Source: an uncultured Eubacterium sp.
Lineage (GTDB): Bacteria; Bacillota; Clostridia; Lachnospirales; Lachnospiraceae
NCBI GenBank assembly: GCA_947088865.1
Contig: CAMUHY010000002.1
Location: 124,001-188,000, forward strand
Reading direction: 5' to 3'
DNA length: 64,000 bases
Shown here: positions 25,469-34,680 of the stretch, in pieces
Numbering within the stretch: position 1 is the stretch's first letter
Layout of the letters: every line of letters starts with the position of its first letter
Notes under the pieces: model-generated
What the model was told of the DNA's origin: nothing
Seen by the model: the letters and a program-made list of their open reading frames with translations, nothing else
The model's database searches: none
Made by a program: the position numbers and the translations under genes

Positions 25469-27247
25469 TCATATCATCACTCCAGAATGTTCTTTGCTCT
25501 TTTCTATCATTTGATTGAACTTTTTGCATGGTATTGCGACAACAAGTCCTATAAACAATGATATAAAAACATATATCAGCAATTTTCCCAAACATTCGTA
25601 ATAATAAGTAGAATAAAAACCGCCCACACATTCTCTCAATGCTTCCATCGCATGTGTAAATGGCAGAAATCGATATATTGCCTGATATACTTGTGGTAAA
25701 ACTTGTATTGGAAATGTTCCGCCAGCCCCAGCCACCTGTATAACCATAATCACAACCGCCAAAGCCTCTCCGACATTTTCAAAGGCAACTGTAAGCGAAT
25801 AACATATTAATGTAAATACAAAACTTGTTACTGAAGCTGCAAGCCAAAATTTAAATGCACTTTTACATTGTATATTAATAAATAAAAGATTTCCTAATAC
25901 TGCCAACAACGCCTGCATCTGCCCAACAAGGAAAAATGTGATATATCGACCAAAAAATGCCTGATAAGGCTTTATTTCTGATATATCAATGCCATAGGAA
26001 GGCTCAATGCTTTGAACCTTAACATGGATAATTGCAACCAAAATCAATGCGCCTACCCACAAGGCAAGTACCGTATAAAATGCCGACATTGCAGAACCAT
26101 AATTGTCAATAGAATATAACTCTATGGAATCTATTGTGACTGGCGCTGCCACAAATGCCCCCAAATCCTGTGCATTTAATGTTAATACAGATGATAATAA
26201 ATGATATTCTCCACTATCTTTAACTGCATTTAATTCTTGTACGGTCTTTGATAGGGATTCCCTCAAATCTGTAATCATCGTTTTTGTTTCTGAAAGATTG
26301 TTGCCCATCTGCTGGATAGCACTGTTAAATGCTGTCAAATTGCCGCCAACCTGTTCATAAAGATTCGATACTGAACGCATTGCTGACTGAAGTCTGCTAA
26401 TCTCTAAAGACATCTGTCCAAAGAAATTGTTGTCTGTCATCACTTTATTATCCAGCATTGTTTGAAGATGGCTTAACATGTCCGACTCTTTTTGAAACAT
26501 ATCTGTTATATCAGGCGACATATTTTCAACCATTCCCGATGTAGTCTGTGTTGTGTCAATAATTCCAAGCAAAGCGCCAATAATCGTGTCATAGCTTTCT
26601 AACTGTATGTTTACTGCTTCTATTCTGCCAACGACAAAATCAAGCATACTCCCTGAGTTATTCTCACTTGACACCAAATTGTTGTTATTGTTAAAACCTC
26701 CTACGGTTCCTGCTGCCTTTAACAACGTTTCTGTCAATTTGCTGACAAATGTCGAATTTACCTGCTGCCTTACAGCAGTCTTTGCCTTATCGGTTATCTT
26801 TGGCGCAATTGCATTCTTTTTTTGATTGGTATAATAAATAATTTCAGGATTCGTTACACTATCCGTCATAAAACTTATCATATCTTTTGTAAAATCTTCT
26901 GTAACAATAAGCGCTGCATAATAATCACCAGCGTACACCCCATCAATGGCTTGTTTTGAACTATCGGCAAACACCCAGCCAATCGTATCATTTGTTTTTA
27001 GTGCCTCTGTAATACTGTCACCCACGCAAAATTGTTCATCTCCTAATGCAATCCCTTTATCATCGGAAGCGATAGCAACTTTAATATGAGAGGTCGCCTC
27101 TGCTCCATAAGGGTCCCAATTGGATAAAATATTAAACCAACCATAAAGCGACGGCAAAATAGTAAGTCCCATAATCACCACAATTGCAACTACATTTCGA
27201 CCAACACGCCTACAATCGGATAAAAAAATAGCGATTATATTTTTCAT
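25469..27247 (-). CDS. YhgE/Pip-family membrane protein (second copy)
   Basis: A 592-residue protein with an N-terminal membrane anchor at about residues 15-38 and the conserved LPSLYGWFNILSNWDPYG stretch that defines YhgE/Pip N-termini. A long extracytoplasmic helical region follows, and then about five C-terminal membrane helices (from about residue 385) of the ABC-2 permease type. Relatives include the phage infection protein of Lactococcus and type VII secretion component EsaA. Its start overlaps the 222-residue gene by 4 bp. It forms an operon with a larger paralogue at 27934. Substrate is unknown. Confidence 0.85.
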   Translation of the reverse strand: MKNIIAIFLSDCRRVGRNVVAIVVIMGLTILPSLYGWFNILSNWDPYGAEATSHIKVAIASDDKGIALGDEQFCVGDSITEALKTNDTIGWVFADSSKQAIDGVYAGDYYAALIVTEDFTKDMISFMTDSVTNPEIIYYTNQKKNAIAPKITDKAKTAVRQQVNSTFVSKLTETLLKAAGTVGGFNNNNNLVSSENNSGSMLDFVVGRIEAVNIQLESYDTIIGALLGIIDTTQTTSGMVENMSPDITDMFQKESDMLSHLQTMLDNKVMTDNNFFGQMSLEISRLQSAMRSVSNLYEQVGGNLTAFNSAIQQMGNNLSETKTMITDLRESLSKTVQELNAVKDSGEYHLLSSVLTLNAQDLGAFVAAPVTIDSIELYSIDNYGSAMSAFYTVLALWVGALILVAIIHVKVQSIEPSYGIDISEIKPYQAFFGRYITFFLVGQMQALLAVLGNLLFINIQCKSAFKFWLAASVTSFVFTLICYSLTVAFENVGEALAVVIMVIQVAGAGGTFPIQVLPQVYQAIYRFLPFTHAMEALRECVGGFYSTYYYECLGKLLIYVFISLFIGLVVAIPCKKFNQMIEKSKEHSGVMI

Positions 27248-27912
27248 TTTTCCCTCCTTTCTGCACTGCTTTTGGCATGTTCTTTATATAAACTGCTGTA
27301 ATCTCCCATACCTAGTTGTGTTCTTAACTGAGCAATTTCTCGGAGCATTTGAATTTCTTTTTCAAGGTCAGCAGTCCTATCTTTTTGACCTATACTTTGA
27401 TATATATTTTGATATTCTTCTTGAGATATATTTTCATATTCCTTTTGAATCTCAGGCGACTTTTGCACTGAATAGTTCTCCATTTCTTCCTGTTTTTTTT
27501 CTACTATATTGTTATTTTGCTTTAATTTTGCATTATCTTTTTGGGGTATTTTTTCATCTTTTTTTAATATTTTTTTATCTTTTTTCTGTATTTTATTGTC
27601 TTCTAAACCAGTCAAATCTATTATATCAGGAAATTCAATTAGCGGCTGATTTGCCTCTTCCCCAATAAATGCCTTTAACTGCTTTTGCATTGTATAATCT
27701 CTATATTCAACCGATATTAAATATGCACTGATAATAAATAATGCTGCAATCCATAAAACAAGATAGACTAATTTTGAACTTTTCATTGTAAACATCAATA
27801 TCAAAAAAACAAGCGGTATTGCAATCATACATAGAATGCCATACTTAATTTTTTGCTGGCTTTTTTGGTGTTCACTGGTGTAATATTCTGCAATTTTTTC
27901 CTTATAATCCAC
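27244..27912 (-). CDS. Membrane protein of unknown function between YhgE paralogues
   Basis: A 222-residue protein. Two membrane helices at about residues 25-45 and 49-67 are followed by a highly charged, Lys/Gln/Glu-rich cytoplasmic tail with coiled-coil tendency (repeats such as KKDKKILKKDEKIPQK). The C-terminus EIQMLREIAQLRTQLGMGDYSS could be a leucine-zipper-like segment. It starts 22 bp after the larger YhgE-like gene and overlaps the smaller by 4 bp. It may be an accessory subunit of their complex. No known domain is recognised. Confidence 0.7.
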   Translation of the reverse strand: MDYKEKIAEYYTSEHQKSQQKIKYGILCMIAIPLVFLILMFTMKSSKLVYLVLWIAALFIISAYLISVEYRDYTMQKQLKAFIGEEANQPLIEFPDIIDLTGLEDNKIQKKDKKILKKDEKIPQKDNAKLKQNNNIVEKKQEEMENYSVQKSPEIQKEYENISQEEYQNIYQSIGQKDRTADLEKEIQMLREIAQLRTQLGMGDYSSLYKEHAKSSAERREK

Positions 27913-27933
27913 GCTAATCCTCCTTCCCTCACT

Positions 27934-30075
27934 CTACATCATCTCTGTATCGTGCATACGTTTGTGCATAAAATGATTGAGATTGATAAATGGTTTTCTT
28001 ATCACAAGTCCTAATAAAAGCGAACCAATTACAAATACCATAAGCCACAACAGATAAATTCCAAAATCATTTTGATAGGTTCCGCTCACAGCTTCCCTCA
28101 TCGCATTAATTGCATATGGAAATGGAAAGTATAAATATATCTTTTGGAAAAAGTCTGGAAGCAGCTCTATTGGGAATGTTCCGCTTGAACCTGCTATCTG
28201 TAAAACCACCATAACCACTGCAAATGCTTTTCCGATATCGCCAAATGACAAGGTAAGCGTATATATTAACAATGTAAATGTAAAACTTGTAAGAGAAGCT
28301 GCAACCATAAACAAACCTGGATGCAAACATTGTATTTTAAGCAGATATAAATCGCCTACAACTGTTATAACAGCCTGAATCTGTCCCATTACAAAAAACA
28401 ACAGATATCTTCCAAAATATAATTGATACTCTTTTGCCTTCGATAAAAATCCTTTTTTTTGAGGAGCTACTTTAATAAGAGCCGTTAATAAAAGACCGCC
28501 TACCCACAAAGCTAACGTTGTATAAAACGGTGAAACGGCTGTTCCATAATTGACTGCCTCATATACATTTTCTGTTGTAACCTCCACAGGTGATGCAAAA
28601 AATGTACCAAATACAGAAGAATCCTTTGTCAAAAAATTCATCATTATATCATACCGCTCATTTTCTGATGCGGATTCCAATGTATGAATAAACGTTGTCA
28701 ATTTTTCAGACATTCCTGTCAACATTTCATCAATCTGGCTTAATGTTGTATTCACTCCGCCCATACCGCTATTCAGTCCATTTATCATGGTTTCTACGGT
28801 TCCAATACTTGAACCTGCCATCTCTAACGATGTGTAGATATTATCTACTGCATTTCTAATAAGATTTTGAACATCGAACACAGCATTTGAAATAGCGCCA
28901 TTATATACTTCCATCAAACGATTCATTCTATCAATACTGTTATCTAAAAGATTCACAATGGTTTTTCTAACTTCTGTTAAATCAATGACGCCGCCAGACA
29001 GTTCCTTTGCCGTTTCAAGCGCTGTTTTCACGCCTTTTTCCAATTCGGATAACGTTCCTACAATATTTTTTAATTCTTCCACAATAGTATCATTGCCAAG
29101 CTGATTGCCGATATTGGTAAGCTGTTCTATCAATATCTCATTTTTAGCGATAAGATTGTCCACAGCCTGAATACTTTTATCAATCTGGTCGGATATATTG
29201 ATATCGTGCATACCATCAATGGCATCCCTTAATTTCTGTATTGATTCAATGGTTACTTCACCACTTGTCTTAATGTCCAAAAGAACATTATCAAATTTTG
29301 CGATATATTCATTAATGGCTTCATTCGTCTGTGTTTTGGATTGATTTAAATTTTCCTGTGACAGCGTATTTTGTGCTTCACCAAACATATTAACTGCATT
29401 TTCTAATGTGGCACTCAATGCGTTATTACTATCTTTAAAAACAGTAATTGTATCATCATATCCTATAAGATTTTCATTTAAATTTTTTAATTTATCCACT
29501 ATTTTAACAAGAATATCGCTGTCTTTATCCAATGCGCCATCCGTATTTTTCATTATTGTTGTCACAACGGTATTGATAAATTCTGAATTAATGCTTTCTT
29601 CCAGAGAGGATTTTCCCGATTGCGTGATTTTGCTGGCAACTGCATTTTTTTTCGCATTTTCATAATATGTAACAGAAGGTTTTTCCATTCCATTGTCTAT
29701 AAACTCATACATGCTTTGACTAAAGCTATTGCCAATAATAATTGCAGCATAACATTCCCCGCTCTCAACGGTCTTCATTGCCTCCTCATTGGTATGGACA
29801 AATACCCATCCAAGCTTATCATTTTCTTTTAAATTATCAATAATAGAATCTCCCATATTCATATAGGTTCCATCGCTGTTTTGATATCCTGTATCTTCTG
29901 AATAAACAGCAATGCGAATGGCATTTGTATTGCCATACGGGTCCCAGTTTGAATAGATATTAAACCACGCATAAAGCGATGGTATAATACATAATCCCCC
30001 CGCAACAATCAGGGCAAATAAATTTTTTACCAATCCCTTTATATCGCTGCAAAATAATTTAAATATCAAATTCAT
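27934..30075 (-). CDS. YhgE/Pip-family membrane protein (larger copy)
   Basis: A 713-residue paralogue of the 592-residue protein downstream. The same N-terminal anchor and IPSLYAWFNIYSNWDPYG motif appear at about residues 30-48. A roughly 450-residue coiled-coil-rich extracytoplasmic domain contains many QIDKSIQAVDN-like heptads. Five or six C-terminal membrane helices end at about residue 695. It leads a three-gene operon. Known relatives act as phage receptors (Pip) or form secretion-related complexes (EsaA/YueB). It sits where Bacillus has yabM, between spoVT and mazG. Confidence 0.85.
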   Translation of the reverse strand: MNLIFKLFCSDIKGLVKNLFALIVAGGLCIIPSLYAWFNIYSNWDPYGNTNAIRIAVYSEDTGYQNSDGTYMNMGDSIIDNLKENDKLGWVFVHTNEEAMKTVESGECYAAIIIGNSFSQSMYEFIDNGMEKPSVTYYENAKKNAVASKITQSGKSSLEESINSEFINTVVTTIMKNTDGALDKDSDILVKIVDKLKNLNENLIGYDDTITVFKDSNNALSATLENAVNMFGEAQNTLSQENLNQSKTQTNEAINEYIAKFDNVLLDIKTSGEVTIESIQKLRDAIDGMHDINISDQIDKSIQAVDNLIAKNEILIEQLTNIGNQLGNDTIVEELKNIVGTLSELEKGVKTALETAKELSGGVIDLTEVRKTIVNLLDNSIDRMNRLMEVYNGAISNAVFDVQNLIRNAVDNIYTSLEMAGSSIGTVETMINGLNSGMGGVNTTLSQIDEMLTGMSEKLTTFIHTLESASENERYDIMMNFLTKDSSVFGTFFASPVEVTTENVYEAVNYGTAVSPFYTTLALWVGGLLLTALIKVAPQKKGFLSKAKEYQLYFGRYLLFFVMGQIQAVITVVGDLYLLKIQCLHPGLFMVAASLTSFTFTLLIYTLTLSFGDIGKAFAVVMVVLQIAGSSGTFPIELLPDFFQKIYLYFPFPYAINAMREAVSGTYQNDFGIYLLWLMVFVIGSLLLGLVIRKPFINLNHFMHKRMHDTEMM

Positions 30076-30128
30076 AAACCGATTTTCTCCTTTATATTAC
30101 AACTATATATATTTTAACCTCGTCAAGG

Positions 30129-30173
30129 AAGTCCCCACTTCAATACTGCAAAGGCATAAGTGGGAGTGGGGAC
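30129..30173. terminator. Large hairpin downstream of spoVT / upstream of the YhgE operon
   Basis: Arms AAGTCCCCACT and AGTGGGGACTT enclose a 23-nt loop. GC-rich stems like this are rare in the surrounding AT-rich DNA. No clear T-run follows on either strand, so it may be a repeat element more than a terminator. Confidence 0.5.
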
Positions 30174-30216
30174 TTGCGCTACGATAGTAGCTATTAATAT
30201 TTTGCAAACTACAAAA

Positions 30217-30260
30217 TTGCCATAATCACGCAGCTATATTATAGTGCGAAATTATGGCAA
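30217..30260. repeat. 44-bp near-palindrome
   Basis: Outer arms TTGCCATAAT and ATTATGGCAA are perfect, and the CGCA/TGCG pair continues the stem inside. The predicted hairpin is long and stable. It is in the spoVT to YhgE gap. Termination of spoVT or a small mobile palindrome are both possible. Confidence 0.55.
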
Positions 30261-30326
30261 CTAATACAATTTATAGGACTATCACAAAATATCTGTTCAT
30301 TTATGTGGCAGCCCCACTTTTTATGA

Positions 30327-30875
30327 TTACTCTTCCATATGTCTTCCAATAAAATCAGCAGCCGTCTCTGTAAGCTTTTGTTCTGTTCCTGAAAGCTGTG
30401 TCTTTTCATTGTTGGACAACATTATAACAGCGCCAAGCACATCGCCTGCTGATATAATAGGACTGATAATCTCAGCATGGAATGAATGACTTGAATTTTC
30501 TGTAACATTAACATATTCTTTATCATTCTTAGCTGCACATACTTTTTTTCTTTCATGTATTGCATCTTCTAACTCTTGAGACAGCTTTTGCTCCATCAAT
30601 TCTTTTTTCTCTGCTCCAGCCGCCGCAATAATTTGTTCTTTATCTGTTATACATACACTGTGTCCGCTCATTCTAGCCATTGATTCTGCATAATCCTTTG
30701 CAAATTTAATACTGTCACCCATAGATGAATATTTTTTTAATATAATGGCTCCATCATCATCCGTAAATATTTCCATTGAATCTGTTTCACGTATATGCAA
30801 AGTTCTTCTAATTTCCTTAGGAATTACAATACGTCCTAATTCGTCAATCTTTCTAATTATACCAGTTGCTTTCAT
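30327..30875 (-). CDS. spoVT: Stage V sporulation protein T (AbrB-type regulator)
   Basis: A 182-residue transcription regulator. The N-terminal SpoVT-AbrB swapped-hairpin DNA-binding domain is MKATGIIRKIDELGRIVIPKEIRR. A C-terminal GAF-like domain (about 55-180) follows. SpoVT modulates sigma-G-dependent genes in the forespore and is well conserved in spore-forming Firmicutes. The start follows GGAGGAA. A sequence resembling a sigma-G promoter is at 30908-30936. As in Bacillus it heads the block containing mazG, yabO, yabP and yabQ, here separated from it by three YhgE-type genes. Confidence 0.95.
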   Translation of the reverse strand: MKATGIIRKIDELGRIVIPKEIRRTLHIRETDSMEIFTDDDGAIILKKYSSMGDSIKFAKDYAESMARMSGHSVCITDKEQIIAAAGAEKKELMEQKLSQELEDAIHERKKVCAAKNDKEYVNVTENSSHSFHAEIISPIISAGDVLGAVIMLSNNEKTQLSGTEQKLTETAADFIGRHMEE

Positions 30876-30902
30876 TAATATAATTCCTCCATTTTCATGT
30901 TG

Positions 30903-30947
30903 TTGTGAAGTATGTTTTGTAATGTATTGCTATACATAGCTTCACAA
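30903..30947 (-). promoter_or_regulatory. Putative sigma-G-like promoter and inverted repeat of spoVT
   Basis: On the minus strand TGTATA (30931-30936), a 16-bp gap and CATACTT (30908-30914) resemble forespore promoters. The same stretch is an interrupted palindrome, TTGTGAAG-TATGT against ACATA-(GC)TTCACAA, which could bind a dimeric regulator such as SpoVT itself. Confidence 0.5.
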
Positions 30948-31034
30948 TTTGTACTTCATGTTGTTAGTATCTGTAAGAAATGAAGAATTATTCAAAATTT
31001 AAGCAACTGTTCTTATATAATACAACATATGTAA

Positions 31035-31682
31035 TTAATTTGTTAAAAGCGTTCTCAATTCCTCAACACTCTCAACAATATAATCGGCGCCTGCCTGCTC
31101 TAACTCTTTTCGGTCACCATATCCAAACAGTACGCCAATAGAATCAATGTTATTATTCTTTGCACCTTCTATATCATGTTTTCTATCGCCAATCATCACT
31201 ACTTCTCTTTTTGAGACAGCATTGATATGTTGCAGTGCATATTCTATTACTGCTGTTTTGGTATTTCTAGTCTCGTCCATTGTAGCCCCTGCCACAAATT
31301 GGAAATAAGAAATTAAATTAAAATGTTCCAATATCTTTATGGTATATTTTTCTGGCTTTGATGTGGCAACCACCAACTTTTTACCAGCGCCCTTCAGCTC
31401 GCTTAGCAATGTATCTATGCCTGAAATAATCTTATTTTCAAACATTCCTCTTTCACTGAAATATTCTCTGTAATAACAGACAGCCTGAAGCGCCTGCTCT
31501 TGTGAAAAATGATAAAACTTTTGAAAGGACTCCGCTAATGGCGGTCCAATAAAAGCATATAATTGTGTTCTATCTTCCACTTCAATATCAAATTTTTTCA
31601 GTGCATATAAAACAGAGTTCATAATACCTGTTCCTGAATCGGTCAATGTTCCATCTAAATCAAACAGTAAATAGTTATACAT
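31035..31682 (-). CDS. HAD-superfamily hydrolase (phosphoglycolate phosphatase-like)
   Basis: About 215 residues. HAD motif I is FDLDGTLTDSG at the N-terminus, motif II is VVATSKPEKY, the motif III lysine follows, and motif IV is MIGDRKHDIEGA. The four-helix cap between about residues 20 and 85 is of the Gph/PGP type. It likely dephosphorylates small phosphorylated metabolites in the cytoplasm. ATG at 31682 has GAGG 6 nt upstream; the earlier in-frame ATG overlaps that site. It follows mscL by 29 bp. Confidence 0.88.
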   Translation of the reverse strand: MYNYLLFDLDGTLTDSGTGIMNSVLYALKKFDIEVEDRTQLYAFIGPPLAESFQKFYHFSQEQALQAVCYYREYFSERGMFENKIISGIDTLLSELKGAGKKLVVATSKPEKYTIKILEHFNLISYFQFVAGATMDETRNTKTAVIEYALQHINAVSKREVVMIGDRKHDIEGAKNNNIDSIGVLFGYGDRKELEQAGADYIVESVEELRTLLTN

Positions 31683-31711
31683 TATAATCCTCATTTTTAT
31701 TTATATAAAAA

Positions 31712-32149
31712 TTATTCACAAGATTCTTCTTCGTCAAGTTTTGATGTACAATATGGACATCTTGTTGCCGAAATATCAATTTTACTCTTACAGAATGGAC
31801 ATTCCTTTTCTGTTGGAACTGCTGGCATCTCCTCTTTTTTTCTAAAACTTGCCGCTTTATTTAATGCCTTAACAAGACAAAATATAATAAAAGCTGTTAT
31901 CAAAAAATTAATGACAGCCGTAAGAAAGCTTCCATACATTAATATAGGCGCATTGTCGCTTGTCCCCATTTTTAATGTGAGGTTTGAGAAATCCACACCG
32001 CCAAATATGGCTAATATAGGTGTTATAATATCTTTGTTAAGCGATGTCACAATTGCTGTAAAAGCGCCGCCGATAATAACACCTACCGCCATATCCATAA
32101 CATTGCCGCGTGCAATAAAATCTTTAAATTCTTCAAAAAATTTCTTCAT
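31712..32149 (-). CDS. mscL: Large-conductance mechanosensitive channel with zinc-ribbon tail
   Basis: A 145-residue MscL. The N-terminal amphipathic helix and TM1 read [20 protein letters not shown], the pore-lining constriction helix. TM2 is at about 75-100. It releases osmolytes during hypo-osmotic shock. The C-terminal end carries [18 protein letters not shown], two CxxC pairs that form a zinc-ribbon-like knuckle in place of the usual charged helical bundle alone. It lies between a VanY-like peptidase and a HAD phosphatase. Confidence 0.95.
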   Translation of the reverse strand: MKKFFEEFKDFIARGNVMDMAVGVIIGGAFTAIVTSLNKDIITPILAIFGGVDFSNLTLKMGTSDNAPILMYGSFLTAVINFLITAFIIFCLVKALNKAASFRKKEEMPAVPTEKECPFCKSKIDISATRCPYCTSKLDEEESCE

Positions 32150-32173
32150 AATTGTATTTTACCCTTTTGCCTA

Positions 32174-33082
32174 TTATTCATACTGAGAAGTTATCCCATA
32201 ATATTCTTCAAGACACAATCCAGAATCATACACTTTTTTTGCAAGTTCTTTTCCAAGATAGCGAAGATGCCATGATTCATACATATAACCTGTCACATCC
32301 TCTTTTCCCTTTGGATATCTTATAATAAAACCATATTCCCATGCGTGATTTGCAACCCACTCTCCTTCTGGCGTAGCTGCAAACGAATCATCAATCGAAT
32401 TTAAATCAAAACATAATCCTGTCTGATGTTCGGAATGTCCTGCTCTGGCAGAATAGCGGTCAGCTTCTGCCTTTCCATCTTTTGCAACATAATTGTTATA
32501 CAGTCTGTTTTGTGTTTCATAAGACCTGAATCCAGAAGATATATAAATATTTAGCCCTTCTCTGGCAGCAGCATTTTGCATAACAGAAAATGCTTCCATA
32601 ACTTCACTGTCAACAGCTCCTGGATTATAATCTGCCGGCAGCGCATAGGTCTTATTGGCAATCAAAATACCATCAACATAAGTTATCCCATCAACTTCCG
32701 TAATAGAATAACCCTTGCTTGTTTTAGAAGTCATACCATTATTCCCCGCTTGATTTGTTGGATTAACATTTTGTGTTGGTGTATCGACATTGTCATTTGA
32801 AACTGCATTTGTGTTATCTGATGTCTCATTTTGTTTATCATCGACACTGGTTTGTTGAGGCACTGTACTTAAATTATCCTTCTTATTGGAATTATTTTGT
32901 GCTGCATCTGCAACAATTCCACTATTATAAGAAGAATCGCCAGACTTATCTTTGCCGCTGACAATAATTAAAACGGTTGTTGCCACAACAAGGGCAGCAA
33001 GACTTGTAGAAGCAATAGCAATTCTTTTATAATTCCACTTTGTCTTATGTCTTCTTTTTCTTTTTTTATATGCCACTTTCAA
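32174..33082 (-). CDS. Membrane-anchored D-alanyl-D-alanine carboxypeptidase (VanY/M15B)
   Basis: A 302-residue cell-wall peptidase. A basic N-terminus (KKRKRRHKTKWNYKR) precedes one membrane anchor at about 22-44, then a Ser/Asn/Thr-rich linker to about 120. The M15B domain has SSGFRSYETQNRLY, the zinc motif SEHQTGLCFD (His and Asp ligands) and WHLRYLG with the third His ligand. It trims D-Ala from peptidoglycan stem peptides. No van resistance genes are nearby, so a housekeeping wall-maturation role is more likely than vancomycin resistance. Confidence 0.9.
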   Translation of the reverse strand: MKVAYKKRKRRHKTKWNYKRIAIASTSLAALVVATTVLIIVSGKDKSGDSSYNSGIVADAAQNNSNKKDNLSTVPQQTSVDDKQNETSDNTNAVSNDNVDTPTQNVNPTNQAGNNGMTSKTSKGYSITEVDGITYVDGILIANKTYALPADYNPGAVDSEVMEAFSVMQNAAAREGLNIYISSGFRSYETQNRLYNNYVAKDGKAEADRYSARAGHSEHQTGLCFDLNSIDDSFAATPEGEWVANHAWEYGFIIRYPKGKEDVTGYMYESWHLRYLGKELAKKVYDSGLCLEEYYGITSQYE

Positions 33083-33127
33083 ACCTCCATACTATGACTA
33101 ATTTTTAGGAGCAGCAAAATGCAAGTT

Positions 33128-33370
33128 TTAACCTTTACCCTTTTTTACTTTTTCCCCTAGCGCTTCTTTTGCGGTTTCATAAGAGTCCATATGTATTAGT
33201 ATATCACATTTTGCTGTTTTATTTCCAAATAGTTTAAATATTCCTGAATGTGTTTTCCATCGCTCATAATACGAAATATTATTTTTGCGAAGGACTTTCT
33301 CAATTTGTTTGCACTCTTCCATAGTTATATCTGCGCGCAATACGCGCTCGTTTGTATTAAATTCTGACAT
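33128..33370 (-). CDS. Small uncharacterised protein, DUF2007-like
   Basis: An 80-residue soluble protein beginning MSEFNTNERVLRADITMEECKQIEK. The pattern of an alpha-beta unit with CDILIHMDSYETAKEAL resembles small signal-transducing DUF2007-type proteins, but the match is by eye only. It lies between ilvE and the VanY-like gene on the same strand, 18 bp after ilvE, so cotranscription is likely. No catalytic residues are visible. Confidence 0.6.
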   Translation of the reverse strand: MSEFNTNERVLRADITMEECKQIEKVLRKNNISYYERWKTHSGIFKLFGNKTAKCDILIHMDSYETAKEALGEKVKKGKG

Positions 33371-33388
33371 AGCTATTTCCTCATATGA

Positions 33389-34420
33389 TTAAACTTCTTC
33401 AACAGTATATATCCATCCCTTTGGAGCTTCAATTTTACCCATCTGAATGCCTGTAAGCGTATCATATAATTTCTGAATGGTATCGCCCATTTTCTCCATA
33501 CCGCTTGGGAATAAAATTTCCTCACCATGATGAACCACTTTGCCTACTGGAGAAATAACAGCAGCCGTACCGCACAATCCACATTCGGCAAAATCTTTTA
33601 CTTCGTCAATAAACACTTCTCGTTCCTCAACTTCAAGACCAAGATATTCCTTTGCAACATACATTAATGAACGGCGTGTGATAGAAGGAAGAATACTGTT
33701 TGACTTTGGTGTTACAACCTTACCATCTTTAGTAACAAATAAAAAGTTTGCGCCGCCAGTCTCCTCAACCTTTGTCCTTGTTGCCGCATCCAGATACATA
33801 TTTTCTGCAAAGCCTTCCTCATGTGCTGTTACAATAGCATGTAAACTCATAGCATAATTTGCACCTGCCTTAATATGTCCTGTACCGTTTGGTGCAGCTC
33901 TGTCAAAATCGGAAACTTTAATTGTAAGAGGTTTTGCGCCGCCTTTAAAATATGGACCAACTGGTGTTGTAAATACTCTAAATTGATACTCATCAGCAGG
34001 TTTAACGCCAATAACCTGACTGCTGCCAAACATATATGGACGAATATAGAGTGTTGCTCCTGAACCAAATGGCGGAACCCATGCCATATTTGCCCTTACA
34101 GTCTGCGCTACTGCATCAACAAATTTTTCTTCAGGAAATACAGGCATCTCAAGCCTTTTACATGAACTAACCATTCTTGCAGCATTCATATCTGGTCTAA
34201 ACATAACGATTTGTCCATTCTCTGTTGTATATGCTTTCAAACCTTCAAAACATGTCTGTGCATACTGAAGAACGCCTGCGCACTCACTGATAACGACCTT
34301 GTCATCCTCTGTAAGGACTCCGTCATCCCATGCTCCATTTTTATAGTTTGCTACAAATCTCTTGTCTGTCTTCATATAGCCAAAACCAATATTTTCCCAA
34401 TCAAGATTTTTCTTTTCCAT
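33389..34420 (-). CDS. ilvE: Branched-chain amino acid aminotransferase
   Basis: A 343-residue fold-type IV PLP aminotransferase of the BCAT type II group. The PLP lysine is in GHIKAGANYAMSL; other family marks are CFEGLKAY near residue 58, FGSGATLYIRPYMFG and ETGGANFLFV. It interconverts Leu/Ile/Val and their 2-oxo acids. GGAGG lies 7 nt before the ATG, directly after a CCGAAGCGTAGC box shared with the repeat at 4434. No T-box motif is visible upstream. It probably heads an operon with the 80-residue gene. Confidence 0.95.
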   Translation of the reverse strand: MEKKNLDWENIGFGYMKTDKRFVANYKNGAWDDGVLTEDDKVVISECAGVLQYAQTCFEGLKAYTTENGQIVMFRPDMNAARMVSSCKRLEMPVFPEEKFVDAVAQTVRANMAWVPPFGSGATLYIRPYMFGSSQVIGVKPADEYQFRVFTTPVGPYFKGGAKPLTIKVSDFDRAAPNGTGHIKAGANYAMSLHAIVTAHEEGFAENMYLDAATRTKVEETGGANFLFVTKDGKVVTPKSNSILPSITRRSLMYVAKEYLGLEVEEREVFIDEVKDFAECGLCGTAAVISPVGKVVHHGEEILFPSGMEKMGDTIQKLYDTLTGIQMGKIEAPKGWIYTVEEV

Positions 34421-34598
34421 GTTAATCCTCCATTCCGAAGCGTAGCATTACACTACTTCCTTTCTAAATTGTATTTTTGTTGATACATTCACTCCCACAA
34501 ACAACAGCATCAACATACAAGCGGCTTATCGAACTCGCTATATGTACACATTTTAACTCCACGAAAATAATAAGTCAAGTAAACATACATGTTGATGA

Positions 34599-34627
34599 TT
34601 GTCACCATGTAAATTTTCAGTTATAAT
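34599..34627 (+). promoter_or_regulatory. Sigma-A-type promoter of the methyltransferase gene at 34681
   Basis: TTGTCA (34599-34604), a 17-bp spacer and a perfect TATAAT (34622-34627). The start codon is 54 bp downstream. Confidence 0.75.
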
Positions 34628-34680
34628 TTATTCAATAGATAAATTATCAAATAAACTTTTAGAAAGGCAATCATATTTTT

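Noticed and set aside
34421-34680. Possible T-box leader before ilvE
   Set aside because: The T-box GGGTGG-ACC-CG signature was not found on the minus strand; the ribosome-binding site directly follows a repeat box.
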